Of a DNA stretch of 64,000 bases, positions 53,647 through 63,585 are shown one piece after another. The stretch spans positions 181,659 through 245,658 of the forward strand of contig NZ_FNIJ01000001.1 of assembly GCF_900103845.1 (NCBI RefSeq). The letters are read 5' to 3'. The position numbers and the translations under genes were made by a program. Under the pieces are notes generated by a model that ran no database searches, was not told the DNA's origin, and saw nothing but the letters and a program-made list of their open reading frames with translations. Source of the DNA: Pseudomonas jinjuensis. Lineage in GTDB: Bacteria; Pseudomonadota; Gammaproteobacteria; Pseudomonadales; Pseudomonadaceae. Position 1 is the stretch's first letter; the number at the start of each line of letters is the position of its first letter.

Positions 53647-54123
53647 ATGTCTTCACAGCGCATCAAAACCCCCTGCGTCGGGCTCTGTTCGACGGTCTAC
53701 GGCGATCTCGTCTGTCGCGGCTGCAAGCGCTTCCATCACGAGGTGGTGAACTGGAACCTCTACAGCGACGAGGAAAAGCGCGCGGTCTGGAAGCGGCTCG
53801 AAGTGCTTCTGGTGCAGGTCATGATGGCCAAGCTCGAGGTCTTCGATCCCCGGCGCCTGCGCGCGCAGCTGGAGCAGCGGCAGATCCGCTTCGTGCCTGA
53901 GCAGTCGCCGTATTGCTGGGCCTACCAGCTCATCGCCCGCGGGGCGCGGATGATCAACCAGGTGGACGCCTACGGGCTGGCGCTGCTGCCGGAATTCCGC
54001 GAATGGACGTTGCCGGACCTGCGCGACGCCATCGATCGGGAATTCTTCCTGCTCTCAGAGGCCCATTACGAGCGCTACATCGCGCCGAAATTCCTGCGGG
54101 AGGGGCTGGACCTGCGCGTCTGA
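53647..54123 (+). CDS. DUF1289-domain protein
   Basis: A 158-residue protein with the DUF1289 N-terminal motif TPCVGLC...CRGCKRF, four cysteines that might bind a metal or iron-sulfur cluster, and a helical C-terminal part. The family is widely conserved next to housekeeping genes but of unknown function; P. aeruginosa has it next to acnB. The start at 53647 (MSSQRIKTPC) is the family start. Confidence 0.8.
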   Translation: MSSQRIKTPCVGLCSTVYGDLVCRGCKRFHHEVVNWNLYSDEEKRAVWKRLEVLLVQVMMAKLEVFDPRRLRAQLEQRQIRFVPEQSPYCWAYQLIARGARMINQVDAYGLALLPEFREWTLPDLRDAIDREFFLLSEAHYERYIAPKFLREGLDLRV

Positions 54124-54139
54124 CTCGCTGCAGAAACAG

Positions 54140-54168
54140 GAAAGGCCGCCTCGCTGGGCGGCCTTTCT
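54140..54168. terminator. Terminator between DUF1289 and universal stress genes
   Basis: GAAAGGCCGCC (54140-54150) pairs with GGCGGCCTTTC (54157-54167) around a six-base loop between convergent genes, suitable for either strand. Confidence 0.8.
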
Positions 54169-54181
54169 GCTTTCTACGGCC

Positions 54182-55045
54182 TCATTCCTGGGTGATCAGC
54201 TCTTCCAGGTGCGCGCTGATCTCGTCCGGCTTGAGCACCAGCACGTCGCTTTCCAGGGTGTCCAGCACCACTTCCGCCGTGTTGCCGATCAGCGCGCCGG
54301 ACAGGCCGGTACGCGCCACCGTGCCGATGACGGTGATGGCTGCGTTCAGGTCATGGGCGGCGCGAGGAATCAGCACATCGGCCGGACCTTCCTCGACGTG
54401 CAGATGTTCATTGTCGACCCCGTATTCCGCCTGGAAGGCCTTGCACGCCTCGCGATAGCGCGCCTCGATGGTTTCGCTCAGCTGGAAGGTGGGATCGGCT
54501 GCCGAAAGCATGGGCGACGGGTGCGCGGTGATGACGTGCAGGCTGCCGTGGGCCAGGCCGGCGATATCGTAGGCATGGCTGATGATGGTGGCGTGCAGCT
54601 TGCGATGTTCCGCATCGCTGTTGCCCACGTCGACGGCGGCGAGGATGTTCCGGCCCGCCCAGGGCGTCGGATTCTTCACCAGCAGTACCGGGCTGGGGCA
54701 GTAGCGCAGCAGCTTCCAGTCGTCCGGAGTGAGCAGGGCCTTCTTCAGCGGGTTGTCGGGGGTGTGCTGCTTGACCACCAGGCCGCAGCCTTCGGTCTGC
54801 TGCTCGGCGATGATGGTGCGGTGCAGGCTGTCTTTCCACGCCTGCCGGCTGGAGGCGCTGAAGCCTTCCTGGCGCAGGCTTTCGGTCAGGTCGCCGAGTC
54901 GGGCGGAGTGGTCGCCATGCCGGGTGCAGGCCAGCAGGTGCAGGTGGGACTGCGTGACATTGGCGATCAGCTTGGCGCGCTTCAATGCGATGCCTTCTGG
55001 CTGTTCGGGGTCCACAACTACGAGGATGCTACGGATGGCTTGCAT
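54182..55045 (-). CDS. Tandem universal stress protein (UspE-like)
   Basis: A 287-residue protein of two UspA domains. Domain 1 (about 1-145) begins IRSILVVVDPEQ and has SPVLLVKNPTPW; domain 2 (about 150-285) has NILAAVDVGN, ITVIGTVARTGLSGALIGNTAEVVLD and DVLVLKPDEI. The Gly-rich ATP-binding motif is clearest in domain 2. The general role is stress survival; UspE in E. coli affects motility and adhesion. Confidence 0.88.
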   Translation of the reverse strand: MQAIRSILVVVDPEQPEGIALKRAKLIANVTQSHLHLLACTRHGDHSARLGDLTESLRQEGFSASSRQAWKDSLHRTIIAEQQTEGCGLVVKQHTPDNPLKKALLTPDDWKLLRYCPSPVLLVKNPTPWAGRNILAAVDVGNSDAEHRKLHATIISHAYDIAGLAHGSLHVITAHPSPMLSAADPTFQLSETIEARYREACKAFQAEYGVDNEHLHVEEGPADVLIPRAAHDLNAAITVIGTVARTGLSGALIGNTAEVVLDTLESDVLVLKPDEISAHLEELITQE

Positions 55046-55219
55046 GATCGTCTCCCTGAGTGCGCGTCGTTCATAACTCTAGTAGCGATCCGGCGAATAT
55101 GACCTTGAGGCATATCAAGGGCGGAACTGGCTGCGGCCCGCCTCCTTCGTATAATGCTCCGCCTTGAGGGTAGCGGCCAGCGGCGCGGCTGTTGCCGAAT
55201 ATTATGAGTGGAGCGAGTC

Positions 55220-55825
55220 ATGCTGTCTGAAATCAGGGATTTCCTCGGTTGCGCGACGCCTGCGGCGTGGGTGCAGGCCGCCTTGCAGGACCAGGAAGTC
55301 CTGTTGATCGATCACAAGAACAACGAGTTCAAGGCCGCCAGCACGGCGCTGGCGCTGATCGCCAAGTACAGCAACCACGAGGACCTGGTGAACTTCATGT
55401 CGCGCCTGGCGCGCGAGGAGTTGCGCCATCACGAGCAGGTGCTGGCGATCCTGAAGAAACGCCGGATTCCCCTGCGCACCGTTCATGCCGGACGCTATGC
55501 ATCAGGTTTGCGCGCGCTGGCGCGCAATCACGAGCCGCACAAGCTGGTGGATACCCTGATCGTCGGCGCCTTCATCGAATGCCGCAGCTGCGAGCGTTTC
55601 GCGGCGCTGGTCGAGCATCTGGATGCCGATCTGGCCAAGTTCTATGGCTCGCTGCTGAAGTCCGAGGCGCGGCACTTCCAGGGCTATCTGAACCTTGCGC
55701 GGCGCTATGGTGACGAGGCCGATATCGAACGGCGAGTGGCGGAAATCCGCGCCGTGGAGGCGGAGCTGATTTCTACCCCGGACGCCGAGTTCCGTTTCCA
55801 CAGCGGCGTTCCCCTGGTTGCCTGA
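55220..55825 (+). CDS. miaE: tRNA-(ms2io6A) hydroxylase MiaE
   Basis: A 201-residue di-iron monooxygenase that hydroxylates the isopentenyl group of 2-methylthio-N6-isopentenyladenosine at tRNA position 37. Metal ligands are in LAREELRHHEQV and FIECRSCERF, with the KSEARHFQGY second motif. The start at 55220 (MLSEIRDFLGC) gives the normal N terminus. Confidence 0.92.
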   Translation: MLSEIRDFLGCATPAAWVQAALQDQEVLLIDHKNNEFKAASTALALIAKYSNHEDLVNFMSRLAREELRHHEQVLAILKKRRIPLRTVHAGRYASGLRALARNHEPHKLVDTLIVGAFIECRSCERFAALVEHLDADLAKFYGSLLKSEARHFQGYLNLARRYGDEADIERRVAEIRAVEAELISTPDAEFRFHSGVPLVA

Positions 55826-55836
55826 GGCGGTCGCGC

Positions 55837-56049
55837 TCAGCGTTCCATGATCTGCTTGACCTGGCTCTGCGGGATGATCTGCTCGCGGCCCTCGTGATCC
55901 TCGAAACGGATCATGCCGCTGGACTTGTCCAGGCGCGGCTTGTTGTCGGTGGTGATGAGATTGCCGTCGACGGTGGAGATGATGTACTCCGATGAGCAGC
56001 CGGCAAGGCCGAGCAGGCAGGTTGCAAGCAGAATCCAGCGAGTCTTCAT
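55837..56049 (-). CDS. Small YgdI/YgdR-type lipoprotein
   Basis: A 70-residue lipoprotein with a signal peptide and lipobox LAGC (Cys18). The DUF903 body contains YIISTVDGNLITTDNKPRLD and a SGMIRFEDHEGREQ strand. Such proteins sit in the inner leaflet of the outer membrane and have no known function. It is convergent with miaE. Confidence 0.82.
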   Translation of the reverse strand: MKTRWILLATCLLGLAGCSSEYIISTVDGNLITTDNKPRLDKSSGMIRFEDHEGREQIIPQSQVKQIMER

Positions 56050-56117
56050 GGCTGGCCTCGCATGAGAGGTGGCGCTACCTGCAAGTATAGTTGCGCCACG
56101 TCTCCGGCCCCGTCCGC

Positions 56118-56858
56118 TCAGGAGTCGGAAAGCTCCAGTGGGAAGGGTGCCTGCCGCAGTTGGCCGTCCGCTCCCGCTTCCAGCGCCCAGCCCTGGCGAT
56201 CCCAGTCGCCCAGGACGATGCGTTGCGCCGGCTGGCCATCCAGTTGCAGGTCATGCACCGCCGGTCGGTGGGTATGGCCGTGGATCAGGGTACGCACGCC
56301 ATGCTGGCGCATCAGTCGCGGCACCTCTTCCGGAGTGACGTCGACGATTTCGCTGGCCTTCATGCGCGTCTGTGCGCGGCTTTCCTTGCGCAACTTGCGC
56401 GCCAGCTTGTGACGGGTGGAAAGCGGCAGGTTGCGCAGGATGAACAGCGAAAGCGGATTCCGCAGCCAGCGGCGCAGGCGCATGTAGGCCTCGTCGCGGG
56501 TGCACAGGCTGTCGCCGTGCATCAGCAGCACGGGCTCTCCATCCAGGTGGATCACGCTGGGATCGGGGAGGAGGGTGCAGCCGGCTTCCCGGCAGAACGC
56601 CCTGCCGATCAGGAAATCGCGGTTGCCGTGCATCAGGAAGATGCGCGTGCCGCTGTCGGCCAGTTCGCGCAGGGCCCGGGCGATGGAGCGCTGGAAATCG
56701 TCCATGCCATCGTCGCCGATCCAGGCTTCGAAGAAGTCGCCGAGGATGTACAGGGCTTCGGCTTGTCGGGCACGGGTGCGGAGGAAATGCAGAAACGCCC
56801 GGACAATGTCCGGGCGTTCCGCTTCGAGATGCAGATCGGAGATGAACAGGACGCTCAT
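56118..56858 (-). CDS. lpxH: UDP-2,3-diacylglucosamine diphosphatase
   Basis: A 246-residue metallophosphatase that releases UMP in the fourth step of lipid A synthesis. The metallophosphoesterase motifs [29 protein letters not shown] and [10 protein letters not shown] are intact. It is transcribed with ppiB just upstream (four-base gap), the same order as in P. aeruginosa. Confidence 0.94.
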   Translation of the reverse strand: MSVLFISDLHLEAERPDIVRAFLHFLRTRARQAEALYILGDFFEAWIGDDGMDDFQRSIARALRELADSGTRIFLMHGNRDFLIGRAFCREAGCTLLPDPSVIHLDGEPVLLMHGDSLCTRDEAYMRLRRWLRNPLSLFILRNLPLSTRHKLARKLRKESRAQTRMKASEIVDVTPEEVPRLMRQHGVRTLIHGHTHRPAVHDLQLDGQPAQRIVLGDWDRQGWALEAGADGQLRQAPFPLELSDS

Positions 56859-56862
56859 CGCC

Positions 56863-57360
56863 TCATTCGCCGACGATCTCGGCTTTCTCGATGATCACGT
56901 CGTCGGCCGGCACGTCCTGGTGGCCGGAGCGCATGGTGGTGGCCACGCCCTTGATCTTGTTGACCACGTCCATGCCGTCGGTCACCTGGCCGAACACGCA
57001 GTAACCCCAGCCCTGCACGGTCGGCGCGCTGTGGTTGAGGAAGTCGTTGTCGGCGACGTTGATGAAGAACTGCGCGCTGGCGGAGTGCGGCTCCATGGTG
57101 CGGGCCATGGCGATGGTGCCGATCTTGTTGGCAACGCCGTTGTTGGCCTCGTTCTTGATCGGAGCGCGAGTGGCCTTCTGCTTCATGCCCGGCTCGAAGC
57201 CGCCGCCCTGGATCATGAAGTTGTTGATCACCCGGTGGAAGATGGTGTTGTCGTAGTGACCGCTCTTCACGTACTCCCGGAAGTTGGCCGCGGTTTCCGG
57301 GGCCTTGTCTTCGAAGAGTTCCAGGGTGATGACGCCGTAGTTGGTATGCAGCTTGATCAT
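56863..57360 (-). CDS. ppiB: Cyclophilin-type peptidyl-prolyl cis-trans isomerase B
   Basis: A 165-residue cytoplasmic cyclophilin that catalyses proline isomerisation. Characteristic segments are [40 protein letters not shown] and [14 protein letters not shown]. No signal peptide is present. The start (MIKLHTNYG) is preferred over an upstream in-frame Met. It is divergent from glnS across a 121-base gap. Confidence 0.93.
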   Translation of the reverse strand: MIKLHTNYGVITLELFEDKAPETAANFREYVKSGHYDNTIFHRVINNFMIQGGGFEPGMKQKATRAPIKNEANNGVANKIGTIAMARTMEPHSASAQFFINVADNDFLNHSAPTVQGWGYCVFGQVTDGMDVVNKIKGVATTMRSGHQDVPADDVIIEKAEIVGE

Positions 57361-57481
57361 GAGGGGGTTCCGCTCGTTGGGGAAATCGAAAGCCTGTCAG
57401 GGGCTTGACAGCTTCGGGTATCATAAGCGCTTTGGTTTGGCCGGCCTACCCTGGCCGCGCATCAGCTAGATCAAGGACCCC

Positions 57482-59164
57482 ATGAGCAAGCCTACCGTCG
57501 ATCCCAAAGAAGGCACCGTAGCCGCCAACTTCCTGCGCCCCATCGTCCAGGCCGACCTGGACAGCGGCAAGCACACGAAGATCGTCACCCGTTTCCCGCC
57601 GGAGCCCAACGGCTACCTGCATATCGGTCACGCCAAGTCGATCTGCCTGAATTTCGGCCTGGCCAGGGAATTCGGCGGCGATTGCCACCTGCGCTTCGAC
57701 GACACCAACCCGGCGAAGGAAGACCAGGAATACATCGACGCCATCGAGAGCGACGTGCGCTGGCTCGGCTTCCAGTGGGCGGGCGAGGTGCGCTACGCCT
57801 CCGACTATTTCGACCAGTTGCATGAATGGGCCGTCCACCTGATCAAGGCCGGCAAGGCCTATGTCTGCGACCTTTCGCCGGAAGAAGCGCGCGCCTATCG
57901 CGGCAGCCTGACCGAGCCCGGCCGCAACAGCCCGTTCCGCGACCGTTCCGTCGAGGAGAACCTCGACCTGTTCGCGCGCATGAAGGCCGGCGAGTTCCCG
58001 GACGGCGCCCGTGCGCTGCGGGCGAAGATCGACATGACCTCGCCGAACATGAACCTGCGCGATCCGATCCTCTACCGCATTCGCCATGCCAATCATCACC
58101 AGACCGGTGACAAGTGGTGCATCTACCCGAGCTACGACTTCACCCACGGTCAGTCGGACGCCATCGAGGGCATCACCCATTCGATCTGCACCCTGGAGTT
58201 CGAGGATCACCGTCCGCTCTACGAATGGTTCCTGGAGAACCTGCCGGTGCCGGCGCAGCCGCGCCAGTACGAGTTTTCGCGCCTGAACCTGAACTACACC
58301 ATCACCAGCAAGCGCAAGCTCAAGCAACTGGTGGACGAAGGTCATGTGTCCGGCTGGGACGATCCGCGCATGTCGACCCTCTCCGGCTATCGCCGTCGCG
58401 GCTACACCCCGGAATCGATCCGCAATTTCTGCGAGATGGTCGGCGTCAACCGCGCCAGCGGCGTGGTCGACATCGGCATGCTGGAGTTCAGCATCCGCGA
58501 CCATCTGGATGCCACCGCGCCGCGCGCCATGTGCGTCCTGCGTCCGCTGAAGGTGGTCATCACCAACTATCCGGAAGGCCAGGTGGAAAACCTCGAGCTG
58601 CCGCGCCATCCGAAGGAAGACATGGGCGTGCGCGTGCTGCCGTTCGCCCGCGAGATCTACATCGATCGCGACGACTTCATGGAAGAGCCGCCGAAGGGCT
58701 ACAAGCGCCTGGAGCCGAACGGCGAGGTGCGCCTGCGCGGCAGCTACGTGATCCGCGCCGACGAGGCGATCAAGGATGCCGACGGCAACATCGTCGAGCT
58801 GCGCTGCTCCTACGATCCGAACACCCTCGGCAAGAACCCGGAAGGCCGCAAGGTCAAGGGCGTGATCCACTGGGTGCCGGCCGAAGGCAGCGTCGAGTGC
58901 GAAGTGCGCCTGTACGACCGTCTGTTCCGCTCGGCGAACCCGGAGAAGGCGGAAGAGGGCGGCAGTTTCCTCGACAACATCAACCCGGATTCGCTGCAGG
59001 TGCTCAGCGGTTGCCGCGCCGAGCCGTCGCTTGGTCAGGCTGCGCCGGAGGATCGCTTCCAGTTCGAGCGCGAGGGTTACTTCTGCGCCGACCTGAAGGA
59101 TTCCCGACCGGGCAGGCCCGTGTTCAACCGTACCGTCACCCTGCGTGACTCCTGGGGTCAATGA
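57482..59164 (+). CDS. glnS: Glutaminyl-tRNA synthetase
   Basis: A 560-residue class I aminoacyl-tRNA synthetase. The ATP motif is YLHIGHAKS and the KMSKS-equivalent loop is WDDPRMST; the C-terminal beta-barrel anticodon-binding region follows ([22 protein letters not shown]). Charges tRNA-Gln. The stop overlaps the cysS start (ATGA), so the two synthetases are co-translated. Confidence 0.96.
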   Translation: MSKPTVDPKEGTVAANFLRPIVQADLDSGKHTKIVTRFPPEPNGYLHIGHAKSICLNFGLAREFGGDCHLRFDDTNPAKEDQEYIDAIESDVRWLGFQWAGEVRYASDYFDQLHEWAVHLIKAGKAYVCDLSPEEARAYRGSLTEPGRNSPFRDRSVEENLDLFARMKAGEFPDGARALRAKIDMTSPNMNLRDPILYRIRHANHHQTGDKWCIYPSYDFTHGQSDAIEGITHSICTLEFEDHRPLYEWFLENLPVPAQPRQYEFSRLNLNYTITSKRKLKQLVDEGHVSGWDDPRMSTLSGYRRRGYTPESIRNFCEMVGVNRASGVVDIGMLEFSIRDHLDATAPRAMCVLRPLKVVITNYPEGQVENLELPRHPKEDMGVRVLPFAREIYIDRDDFMEEPPKGYKRLEPNGEVRLRGSYVIRADEAIKDADGNIVELRCSYDPNTLGKNPEGRKVKGVIHWVPAEGSVECEVRLYDRLFRSANPEKAEEGGSFLDNINPDSLQVLSGCRAEPSLGQAAPEDRFQFEREGYFCADLKDSRPGRPVFNRTVTLRDSWGQ

Positions 59165-60549
59165 CCGTGCTGCAGATCTACAACACGCTGAGCAAGACCA
59201 AGGAAGACTTCAAGCCGCTGGTCGGCAACCAGGTGCGCATGTACGTCTGCGGCATGACCGTCTATGACTTCTGCCATATCGGCCATGCGCGGGTGATGGT
59301 GGCGTTCGACGTGATCGCCCGCTGGCTGCGCCAGCGCGGCTACGACCTGACCTACGTGCGCAACATCACCGACATCGACGACAAGATCATCCGCCGCGCC
59401 AACGAGAACGGCGAGCCGTTCGAGGCGCTGGTCGAGCGCATGATCGCTGCGATGCATGAGGACGAGGCGCGCCTGAGCGTGCTGCGTCCGGATGCCGAGC
59501 CACGCGCCACCGGCCACATCGCCGGCATGCACGAGATGATCCAGACCCTGATCGACAAGGGCTTCGCCTATGCCCCGGGCAATGGCGACGTCTACTACCG
59601 GGTCGGCAGGTTCGTCGGCTACGGCAAGCTGTCGCGCAAGAAGATCGAGGACCTGCGCATCGGTGCGCGCATCGAGGTCGACGAGTCCAAGGAAGACCCG
59701 CTGGACTTCGTGCTCTGGAAGGGCGCCAAGCCGGGCGAGCCGAGCTGGGAGTCGCCGTGGGGACCGGGGCGTCCGGGTTGGCACATCGAGTGCTCGGTGA
59801 TGTCCACCTGCTGCCTGGGCGAGACCTTCGATATTCACGGTGGAGGTCCGGACCTGGTGTTCCCGCACCACGAGAACGAGATCGCCCAGAGCGAGGCGGC
59901 CACCGGCAAGCTCTACGCCAAGGCCTGGATGCATGCCGGGGCCGTGCGCGTGGATGGCGAGAAGATGTCCAAGTCCCTGGGCAACTTCTTCACCATCCGC
60001 GAGGTGCTGGAGAAATATCATCCGGAAGTGGTGCGTTACCTGCTGGTTTCCAGCCACTACCGCAGCCCGATCAACTATTCCGAAGACAGCCTGAAGGAAG
60101 CCAAGGGCGCGCTGGAGCGTTTCTATCACGCGCTCCGGGGCCTGCCGTCCGTCGCTCCGGCGGGTGGCGAAGCCTTCGTCGAACGCTTCGGCGCGGCCAT
60201 GGACGATGACTTCAATACGCCGGAAGCGGTGGCCGTGCTGTTCGAGTTGGCTCGCGAGGTCAACCGTCTGCGCGACAGCGATGCGCAGGCGGCGGCCGGG
60301 CTGGCGGCGCGCCTGAAGGAGCTGGGCGCTCTGCTGGGTGTGCTGCAGCTGGAGCCGGATGCCTTCCTGCGGGCTGGCGCCGAGGGCAAGATCGACGCGG
60401 CCGAGGTCGAGGCGCTGATCCAGGCGCGTCTGGAGGCGCGTGCGGCGAAGAACTGGGCGGAGTCCGACCGGATTCGCGACCAGTTGTCCGCCATGGGCGT
60501 GGTCCTGGAAGACGGCAAGGGCGGCACTACCTGGCGCCTGGCCGAATAA
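59161..60549 (+). CDS. cysS: Cysteinyl-tRNA synthetase
   Basis: A 462-residue class I synthetase. HIGH motif DFCHIGHAR and KMSKS motif [10 protein letters not shown] are present, with the zinc-binding Cys ([14 protein letters not shown]) and the second WHIECSVMS region. Charges tRNA-Cys. It overlaps glnS by four bases and is followed by a terminator. Confidence 0.96.
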   Translation: MTVLQIYNTLSKTKEDFKPLVGNQVRMYVCGMTVYDFCHIGHARVMVAFDVIARWLRQRGYDLTYVRNITDIDDKIIRRANENGEPFEALVERMIAAMHEDEARLSVLRPDAEPRATGHIAGMHEMIQTLIDKGFAYAPGNGDVYYRVGRFVGYGKLSRKKIEDLRIGARIEVDESKEDPLDFVLWKGAKPGEPSWESPWGPGRPGWHIECSVMSTCCLGETFDIHGGGPDLVFPHHENEIAQSEAATGKLYAKAWMHAGAVRVDGEKMSKSLGNFFTIREVLEKYHPEVVRYLLVSSHYRSPINYSEDSLKEAKGALERFYHALRGLPSVAPAGGEAFVERFGAAMDDDFNTPEAVAVLFELAREVNRLRDSDAQAAAGLAARLKELGALLGVLQLEPDAFLRAGAEGKIDAAEVEALIQARLEARAAKNWAESDRIRDQLSAMGVVLEDGKGGTTWRLAE

Positions 60550-60564
60550 TCCGGTTGCGCATAT

Positions 60565-60592
60565 GAAAAAGGCCGCTGATGCGGCCTTTTTC
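60565..60592 (+). terminator. Terminator of glnS-cysS (also suitable for folD)
   Basis: GAAAAAGGCCGC (60565-60576) pairs with GCGGCCTTTTTC (60581-60592) around a TGAT loop. A-rich and T-rich sides would end both the cysS and the convergent folD transcripts. Confidence 0.88.
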
Positions 60593-60604
60593 GTTCCTGT
60601 CCGT

Positions 60605-61459
60605 TCAGTTGTGCAACTGTTCGGCGGCGTACAGGGTGTTTTCCAGCAGGCAGGCGCGGGTCATCGGGCCGACACCGCCCGGTACCGGGGTGATCCAGCT
60701 GGCACGCTGTGCCGCGACGTCGTATTCCACGTCGCCCACCAGTCGGCCGTCGGCCTGGCGGTTGATGCCGACGTCGATGACGATGGCGCCTTCCTTGATC
60801 CATTCGCCCTTGACCAGGCCCGGCTTGCCGGCGGCGACCACCACCAGGTCGGCCTGGCGCACGTGCTCGGCCAGGTCGCGGGTGAAGCGGTGGGTCACGG
60901 TGACGGTGCAGCCGGCCAGCAGTAGCTCCAGCGCCATGGGGCGGCCGACGATGTTGGAGGCGCCTACAACTACCGCGTTCATACCGTACAGATCGGCGCC
61001 GGTGCTGCCGAGCAGGGTCATGATGCCTTTCGGGGTGCACGGGCGCAGCAGCGGGATGCGCTGGGCCAGGCGGCCGACGTTATAGGGATGGAAGCCGTCC
61101 ACGTCCTTGTCCGGGTGGATGCGTTCGAGCAGCTGCGAGGCATCCAGGTGCTCCGGCAGCGGCAACTGGACGAGGATGCCGTCGATGGCCGGGTCGGCAT
61201 TGAGGCGGTCGATCAGGGCGAGCAGGTCGGCCTGGGTGGTGTCCGCCGGGAGATCGTAGGCCTGGGACAGGAAGCCGACCTCTTCGCAATCCTTGCGCTT
61301 GTGCGCGACATAGACCTGAGAGGCGGGATCGCTGCCAACCAGAATCACGGCCAGGCCGGGAATGCGCAGTCCCTGCTGGCGCCGCTCGGTGACGCGTTGG
61401 GCTATCTGCTGGCGGAGGCTGGCGGCGATCGCTTTGCCGTCGATCAGTTGTGCAGTCAT
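60605..61459 (-). CDS. folD: Methylenetetrahydrofolate dehydrogenase/cyclohydrolase
   Basis: A 284-residue bifunctional NADP-dependent enzyme interconverting 5,10-methylene- and 10-formyl-tetrahydrofolate. The catalytic Lys lies in [14 protein letters not shown], and [32 protein letters not shown] and [11 protein letters not shown] are conserved. The start at 61459 (MTAQLIDGK) was preferred over an earlier in-frame Met. Confidence 0.95.
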   Translation of the reverse strand: MTAQLIDGKAIAASLRQQIAQRVTERRQQGLRIPGLAVILVGSDPASQVYVAHKRKDCEEVGFLSQAYDLPADTTQADLLALIDRLNADPAIDGILVQLPLPEHLDASQLLERIHPDKDVDGFHPYNVGRLAQRIPLLRPCTPKGIMTLLGSTGADLYGMNAVVVGASNIVGRPMALELLLAGCTVTVTHRFTRDLAEHVRQADLVVVAAGKPGLVKGEWIKEGAIVIDVGINRQADGRLVGDVEYDVAAQRASWITPVPGGVGPMTRACLLENTLYAAEQLHN

Positions 61460-61724
61460 GCGGAGGGTTAACCATCGAGTCGGGTGAAAAATGGACGCGC
61501 ATTTTCGCACGCCGTCCCCTGAAGGCAAAGGCACGGTATCCCCGATTTGTCGTAACTCCTTTATCTCAATGAAATTTTTTTAAAAAAAGCGTTGACGGGT
61601 ATCGGCCTCATCGATAACATGCGCCCCGCTTGTCGAGCACAGCCTGAAGCAAGATCAGAAGGCGATGCGAACCGGTTCGGTGGTTTTAAGCTGAACTGCT
61701 TAGCAAAGGGTTGCAGCCACTAAA

Positions 61725-61801
61725 GCGCCCGTAGCTCAGCTGGATAGAGCATCCGCCTTCTAAGCGGATGGTCGCAGGTTCGAGTCCTGCCGGGCGCGCC
61801 A
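61725..61801 (+). tRNA. tRNA-Arg (anticodon TCT)
   Basis: A 77-base cloverleaf with CCA encoded: acceptor GCGCCCG/CGGGCGC, D arm with GCTCAGCTGGA, anticodon stem closing loop CTTCTAA (TCT), and T arm GGTTCGAGTCC. It is the first of three clustered tRNA genes. Confidence 0.96.
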
Positions 61802-61830
61802 GATGGCGTTCGGTACAAGCATGTAATATG

Positions 61831-61906
61831 GTGGGCGTAGCTCAGTTGGTAGAGCACAGGATTGTGGCTCCTGGTGTCGTGGGTTCGATTCCCATCGTCC
61901 ACCCCA
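61831..61906 (+). tRNA. tRNA-His (anticodon GTG)
   Basis: A 76-base cloverleaf starting GTGGGCG and ending CCA. The anticodon stem encloses TTGTGGC, giving anticodon GTG. The T arm is GGGTTCGATTCCC. It lies 29 bases after tRNA-Arg. Confidence 0.96.
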
Positions 61907-61916
61907 TATTCCGAAG

Positions 61917-61942
61917 CGCCAGGCCCAGAGCCTGGCGTTTTC
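61917..61942 (+). terminator. Hairpin between tRNA-His and tRNA-Leu
   Basis: CGCCAGGC (61917-61924) pairs with GCCTGGCG (61930-61937) and is followed by TTTTCG. It resembles a rho-independent terminator but could equally be a tRNA precursor processing hairpin. Confidence 0.55.
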
Positions 61943-61958
61943 GTTTCTGCGATTCCCT

Positions 61959-62043
61959 GCGGACGTGGTGAAATTGGTAGACACGCCGGATTTAGGTTCC
62001 GGTGGCGCAAGCTGTGAGAGTTCGAGTCTCTCCGTCCGCACCA
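61959..62043 (+). tRNA. tRNA-Leu (anticodon TAG)
   Basis: An 85-base class II cloverleaf with a variable arm (GGTGGCGCAAGCTGT) and CCA encoded. The anticodon loop TTTAGGT gives TAG. The acceptor pairs GCGGACG with CGTCCGC. Confidence 0.95.
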
Positions 62044-62182
62044 TTCTTTCTCCGATCATCCTGTATCCGTGAGTTTTCGCGCGCTCCGCTAGGGTGACTT
62101 CTGCATTTCTACCTAATAGAATGCTTGCCCTTGATTCTGGGGCCGGAGCGACCGGCTTACGTCTGTGCCACGAGGAATATCC

Positions 62183-63493
62183 ATGCAAGTTTCTGTTGAA
62201 AGCACCTCCGCTCTTGAGCGCCGCATGACCGTTGGCGTGCCGGCCGAGCGCATCGAGACCGAAGTCAACAAGCGTCTGCAGCAGACCGCTCGTCGTGCCA
62301 AGGTTCCTGGCTTCCGTCCCGGCAAGGTGCCGATGAGCGTGATTCGTCAGCGCTACGAAGCATCCGCTCGTCAGGAAGCGCTGGGTGACCTGATCCAGGA
62401 AACTTTCTATGAGGCCGTAGTCGAGCAGAAGCTGAATCCGGCTGGCGCGCCGTCCGTGGAGCCGAAAATCTTCGAGAAAGAGAAGGGCCTGGAGTACGTC
62501 GCTACCTTCGAAGTCTTCCCCGAGTTCGAAGTTGCCGGTTTCGAAGGTGTCAATGTAGAGCGCCTGCAGGCCGAAGTAGGCGATGCCGATGTCGACAACA
62601 TGCTGGAAATCCTGCGCAAGCAGAACACCCGTTTCGAGGCTGTCGAGCGTGCCGCGCAGAACGACGACCAGGTGAACATCGATTTCGTCGGCAAGATCGA
62701 CGGCGAAGCCTTCGCTGGCGGTTCCGCCAAGGGCACCCTGCTGGTGCTGGGCTCCGGTCGCATGATCCCGGGCTTCGAGGAAGGCCTGGTTGGCGCCAAG
62801 GCAGGCGAAGAGCGCGTGCTCAACGTGACCTTCCCGGATGACTACCAGAATCTCGACCTGGCCGGTAAGGCTGCCGAGTTCACCGTCACCGTGAACAGCG
62901 TCAACGAGCCCAAGCTGCCGGAACTGAACGAAGAGTTCTTCTCCCTGTTCGGCATCAAGGAAAGCACCCTGGAAGGCTTCCGCGCCGAAGTTCGCAAGAA
63001 CATGGAGCGTGAGCTGCGTCAGGCGATCAAGTCCAAGGTGAAGAACCAGGTGATGGAAGGTCTGGTTTCCACCAATCCGATCGAAGTGCCGAAGGCCCTG
63101 ATCGGCAACGAAGTGAACCGTCTGCGCGTACAGGCCGTTCAGCAGTTCGGTGGCAACATCAAGCCCGAGCAACTGCCGGCAGAGCTGTTCGAAGAGCAGG
63201 CCAAGCGCCGCGTAGTGCTGGGTCTGATCGTCGCCGAGCTGGTCAAGCAGCACGAGCTGAAAGCCGACGAGGCGCGTGTTCGCGAGCTGGTCGAGGAAAT
63301 GGCTTCCGCTTACCAGGAACCCGAGCAAGTTGTTGCCTGGTATTACAAAAATGACCAGCAACTGAACGAAGTTCGCTCGGTTGTACTGGAAGAACAAGTC
63401 GTGGATACTGTCCTGCAGAAGGCCAACGTGACCGATAAGCAGGTATCTTACGAAGACGCGGTCAAGCCTGCCGAAGCTCCGCAAGCGGCCTGA
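62183..63493 (+). CDS. tig: Trigger factor, ribosome-associated chaperone/prolyl isomerase
   Basis: A 436-residue chaperone. The ribosome-binding loop with [10 protein letters not shown] (about residues 45-55) is followed by an FKBP-type PPIase domain ([20 protein letters not shown], near 160-245) and a helical C-terminal domain. It binds nascent chains at the ribosome exit tunnel. The start at 62183 is the Met of MQVSVES. Upstream of clpP as in many bacteria. Confidence 0.95.
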   Translation: MQVSVESTSALERRMTVGVPAERIETEVNKRLQQTARRAKVPGFRPGKVPMSVIRQRYEASARQEALGDLIQETFYEAVVEQKLNPAGAPSVEPKIFEKEKGLEYVATFEVFPEFEVAGFEGVNVERLQAEVGDADVDNMLEILRKQNTRFEAVERAAQNDDQVNIDFVGKIDGEAFAGGSAKGTLLVLGSGRMIPGFEEGLVGAKAGEERVLNVTFPDDYQNLDLAGKAAEFTVTVNSVNEPKLPELNEEFFSLFGIKESTLEGFRAEVRKNMERELRQAIKSKVKNQVMEGLVSTNPIEVPKALIGNEVNRLRVQAVQQFGGNIKPEQLPAELFEEQAKRRVVLGLIVAELVKQHELKADEARVRELVEEMASAYQEPEQVVAWYYKNDQQLNEVRSVVLEEQVVDTVLQKANVTDKQVSYEDAVKPAEAPQAA

Positions 63494-63519
63494 TTCTTCT
63501 CTTCGTTCGATCCGTCATG

Positions 63520-63540
63520 AGCCAGCCTTCGGGCTGGCTT
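63520..63540 (+). terminator. Hairpin terminator after tig
   Basis: AGCCAGCC (63520-63527) pairs with GGCTGGCT (63532-63539) around TTCG, followed by TTATGCGTCTTTG. The T run is weak, so readthrough to clpP is possible. Confidence 0.55.
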
Positions 63541-63585
63541 ATGCGTCTTTGAGACATGACTATCCATAGGGAGTGATCGTCGGAC

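Noticed and set aside
61760-63484. A 574-codon minus-strand frame across the tRNA genes and tig
   Set aside because: Runs through three tRNA genes and the trigger factor gene; composition is that of antisense translation.
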